DNA from: an uncultured Oscillospiraceae bacterium
GTDB lineage: Bacteria; Bacillota; Clostridia; Oscillospirales; Oscillospiraceae
Assembly: GCA_947627085.1 (NCBI GenBank)
Contig: CANQUO010000027.1
Coordinates: forward strand, 1 to 15,325
DNA: 15,325 nt
Reading direction: 5' to 3'
Shown here piece after piece: positions 14,687 to 15,325 of the stretch (within the stretch, counting starts at the first letter, position 1; each line of letters starts with the position of its first letter). Both the position numbers and the translations under genes were made by a program. The notes beneath the pieces were generated by a model. That model was not told where the DNA came from. It worked only from the letters and a program-made list of their open reading frames with translations, and made no database searches.

Positions 14687-14732
14687 GGAAAAAGCCGCGA
14701 ATAGGCCCGCAGGCCTTTTCGCGGCTTTTTCC
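14687..14732. terminator. strong bidirectional terminator hairpin after RNase Y
   Basis: A perfect 15-bp stem (14687-14701 with 14718-14732) contains a further GGCC-CGCA-GGCC stem in the loop. The outer arms hold AAAAA and TTTTT, so each strand has a GC stem running into T residues. Confidence 0.75.
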
Positions 14733-14746
14733 GCACGTTCCTTATT

Positions 14747-14776
14747 GTCGGCAAAGGCCCTTGGGCCTTTGTCGAC
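14747..14776. repeat. hairpin immediately after the RNase Y stop
   Basis: A 14-bp stem with one G-T wobble (14747-14760 with 14763-14776) and a two-base TT centre begins two bases after the RNase Y stop. It has no T tract, so it may protect the 3' end and not terminate by itself. Confidence 0.65.
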
Positions 14777-14778
14777 AC

Positions 14779-15325
14779 TTATTTTGCGTATTCCACAGCC
14801 TTGGTCTCCCGGAACAGGTTGACCTTTATCTGGCCGGGGTATTCAAGCTCCTGCTCGATTTTTTGGGCGATCTGACGGGCAAGAAGGATCATCTCGTCCT
14901 CGCTTACCTCCTCGGGCTTGACCATTATGCGTATCTCGCGGCCCGCCTGAATGGCATAGCTTGTCTCCACGCCCTTGAAGGAGCCGGTGAGCTCCTCAAG
15001 CTTCTCCAGGCGCTTGATGTAGCTTTCGATGTTCTCACGCCGGGCGCCGGGACGGGCGGCGCTGATGGTGTCAGCGGCCTGGACGAGGCAGGCGATGACG
15101 GTGTGGGGCTCCACATCGCCGTGGTGGGCCTCGATGGCGTGGATGACCTCCTCGCTCTCACGGTAGCGGCGGGCCAGCTCCACGCCCAGCTGGACGTGGC
15201 TCCCCTCCATCTCGTGGTCCACGGATTTGCCCAGATCGTGTAAAAGTCCGGCCCTCTTGGCGGTGGCCACGTCCACGCCCAGCTCGGAGGCCAGGAGCCC
15301 CGCGATGTGGGCGACCTCCTTGGAG
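14779..15325 (-). CDS. rny: ribonuclease Y, C-terminal part (5' end beyond window)
   Basis: This is the C-terminal 181 residues of RNase Y, the membrane-anchored endoribonuclease that starts mRNA decay in Bacillota. The frame is open to the right edge. It begins inside the HD domain: SKEVAHIAGLLASELG leads into AKRAGLLHDLGK (the HD metal site), then EGSH, EAHHGD, AADTISAARPGARRE, the YIKRLEKLEEL helix, GVE-x-SYAIQAGREIRI and the YPGQIKVN-x-x-RET end. All are diagnostic of the family. The N-terminal membrane helix, coiled coil and KH domain lie outside the window. The stop is followed by a cluster of hairpins that includes a strong terminator, so it is probably the last gene of its transcript. 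Confidence 0.97.
   Translation of the reverse strand, partial: SKEVAHIAGLLASELGVDVATAKRAGLLHDLGKSVDHEMEGSHVQLGVELARRYRESEEVIHAIEAHHGDVEPHTVIACLVQAADTISAARPGARRENIESYIKRLEKLEELTGSFKGVETSYAIQAGREIRIMVKPEEVSEDEMILLARQIAQKIEQELEYPGQIKVNLFRETKAVEYAK

Noticed and set aside
14553..14776. CRISPR array or small mobile element
   Set aside because: The inverted repeats differ from one another and have no regular spacer length; no transposase or cas gene is present.
14647..15243. 198-codon plus-strand open frame over the hairpin array and RNase Y
   Set aside because: It begins inside a hairpin and lies opposite a highly conserved RNase Y sequence.

Overview
The window looks like chromosome from a GC-rich anaerobic Bacillota, most likely a gut Oscillospiraceae-type clostridium. 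Supporting signs are strong AGGAGG ribosome binding sites, sigma-A promoters of the extended TGnTATAAT kind, a T-box leader, an RNase Y gene, a ferredoxin-dependent 2-oxoacid oxidoreductase and an SDR that strongly resembles clostridial bile-acid 12alpha-hydroxysteroid dehydrogenase. The organism call is an inference from these features; no rRNA or other marker is present.

Layout, left to right. (1) The plus strand carries the 3' end of a hypothetical protein with a DUF6591-like tail, then the SDR (652-1452). (2) A perfect bidirectional hairpin (1466-1495) separates these from a minus-strand four-gene operon (4544 to 1522). The operon encodes the gamma, delta (2x[4Fe-4S] ferredoxin), alpha and beta (TPP) subunits of a 2-oxoacid:ferredoxin oxidoreductase. 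It is preceded by a consensus promoter and a T-box leader whose specifier reads as AUC (Ile). This suggests the enzyme works in the reductive, amino-acid-forming direction (2-methylbutyryl-CoA + CO2 to the isoleucine keto acid) and is not a housekeeping pyruvate oxidoreductase. (3) Next is a stand-alone CobL/CbiT-like protein whose SAM-binding loop is degenerate. (4) An AT-rich island (about 5860-7640) carries a restriction-modification pair: a PaeR7I/XhoI-family endonuclease and a beta-class SPPY methyltransferase. A 16-bp exact direct repeat, which is also the extended -10 promoter core, flanks it. (5) An ABC exporter follows, made of an ATPase and a 773-aa permease that is an internal duplication of one ABC-2-type module. 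(6) Two tandem paralogous polytopic DUF6056-type (GT-C-like) membrane proteins each end in an extracytoplasmic copper-amine-oxidase-N/stalk-like domain. (7) A 346-nt intergenic stretch is packed with five hairpins. (8) The C-terminal part of RNase Y runs off the right edge.

All genes from the oxidoreductase operon rightward lie on the minus strand, but they form several transcription units with separate promoters: the DUF6056 pair (promoter at about 14473-14501), the ABC pair (probable promoter at about 10823-10852), restriction-modification (7612-7639), the CobL-like gene (5830-5858) and the oxidoreductase (4815-4843). The points most worth following up are the Ile T-box on a keto-acid oxidoreductase, the candidate bile-acid dehydrogenase with an enlarged nucleotide-binding loop, the unusual endonuclease/methyltransferase pairing with its flanking promoter repeats, and the paired membrane proteins with stalk domains.
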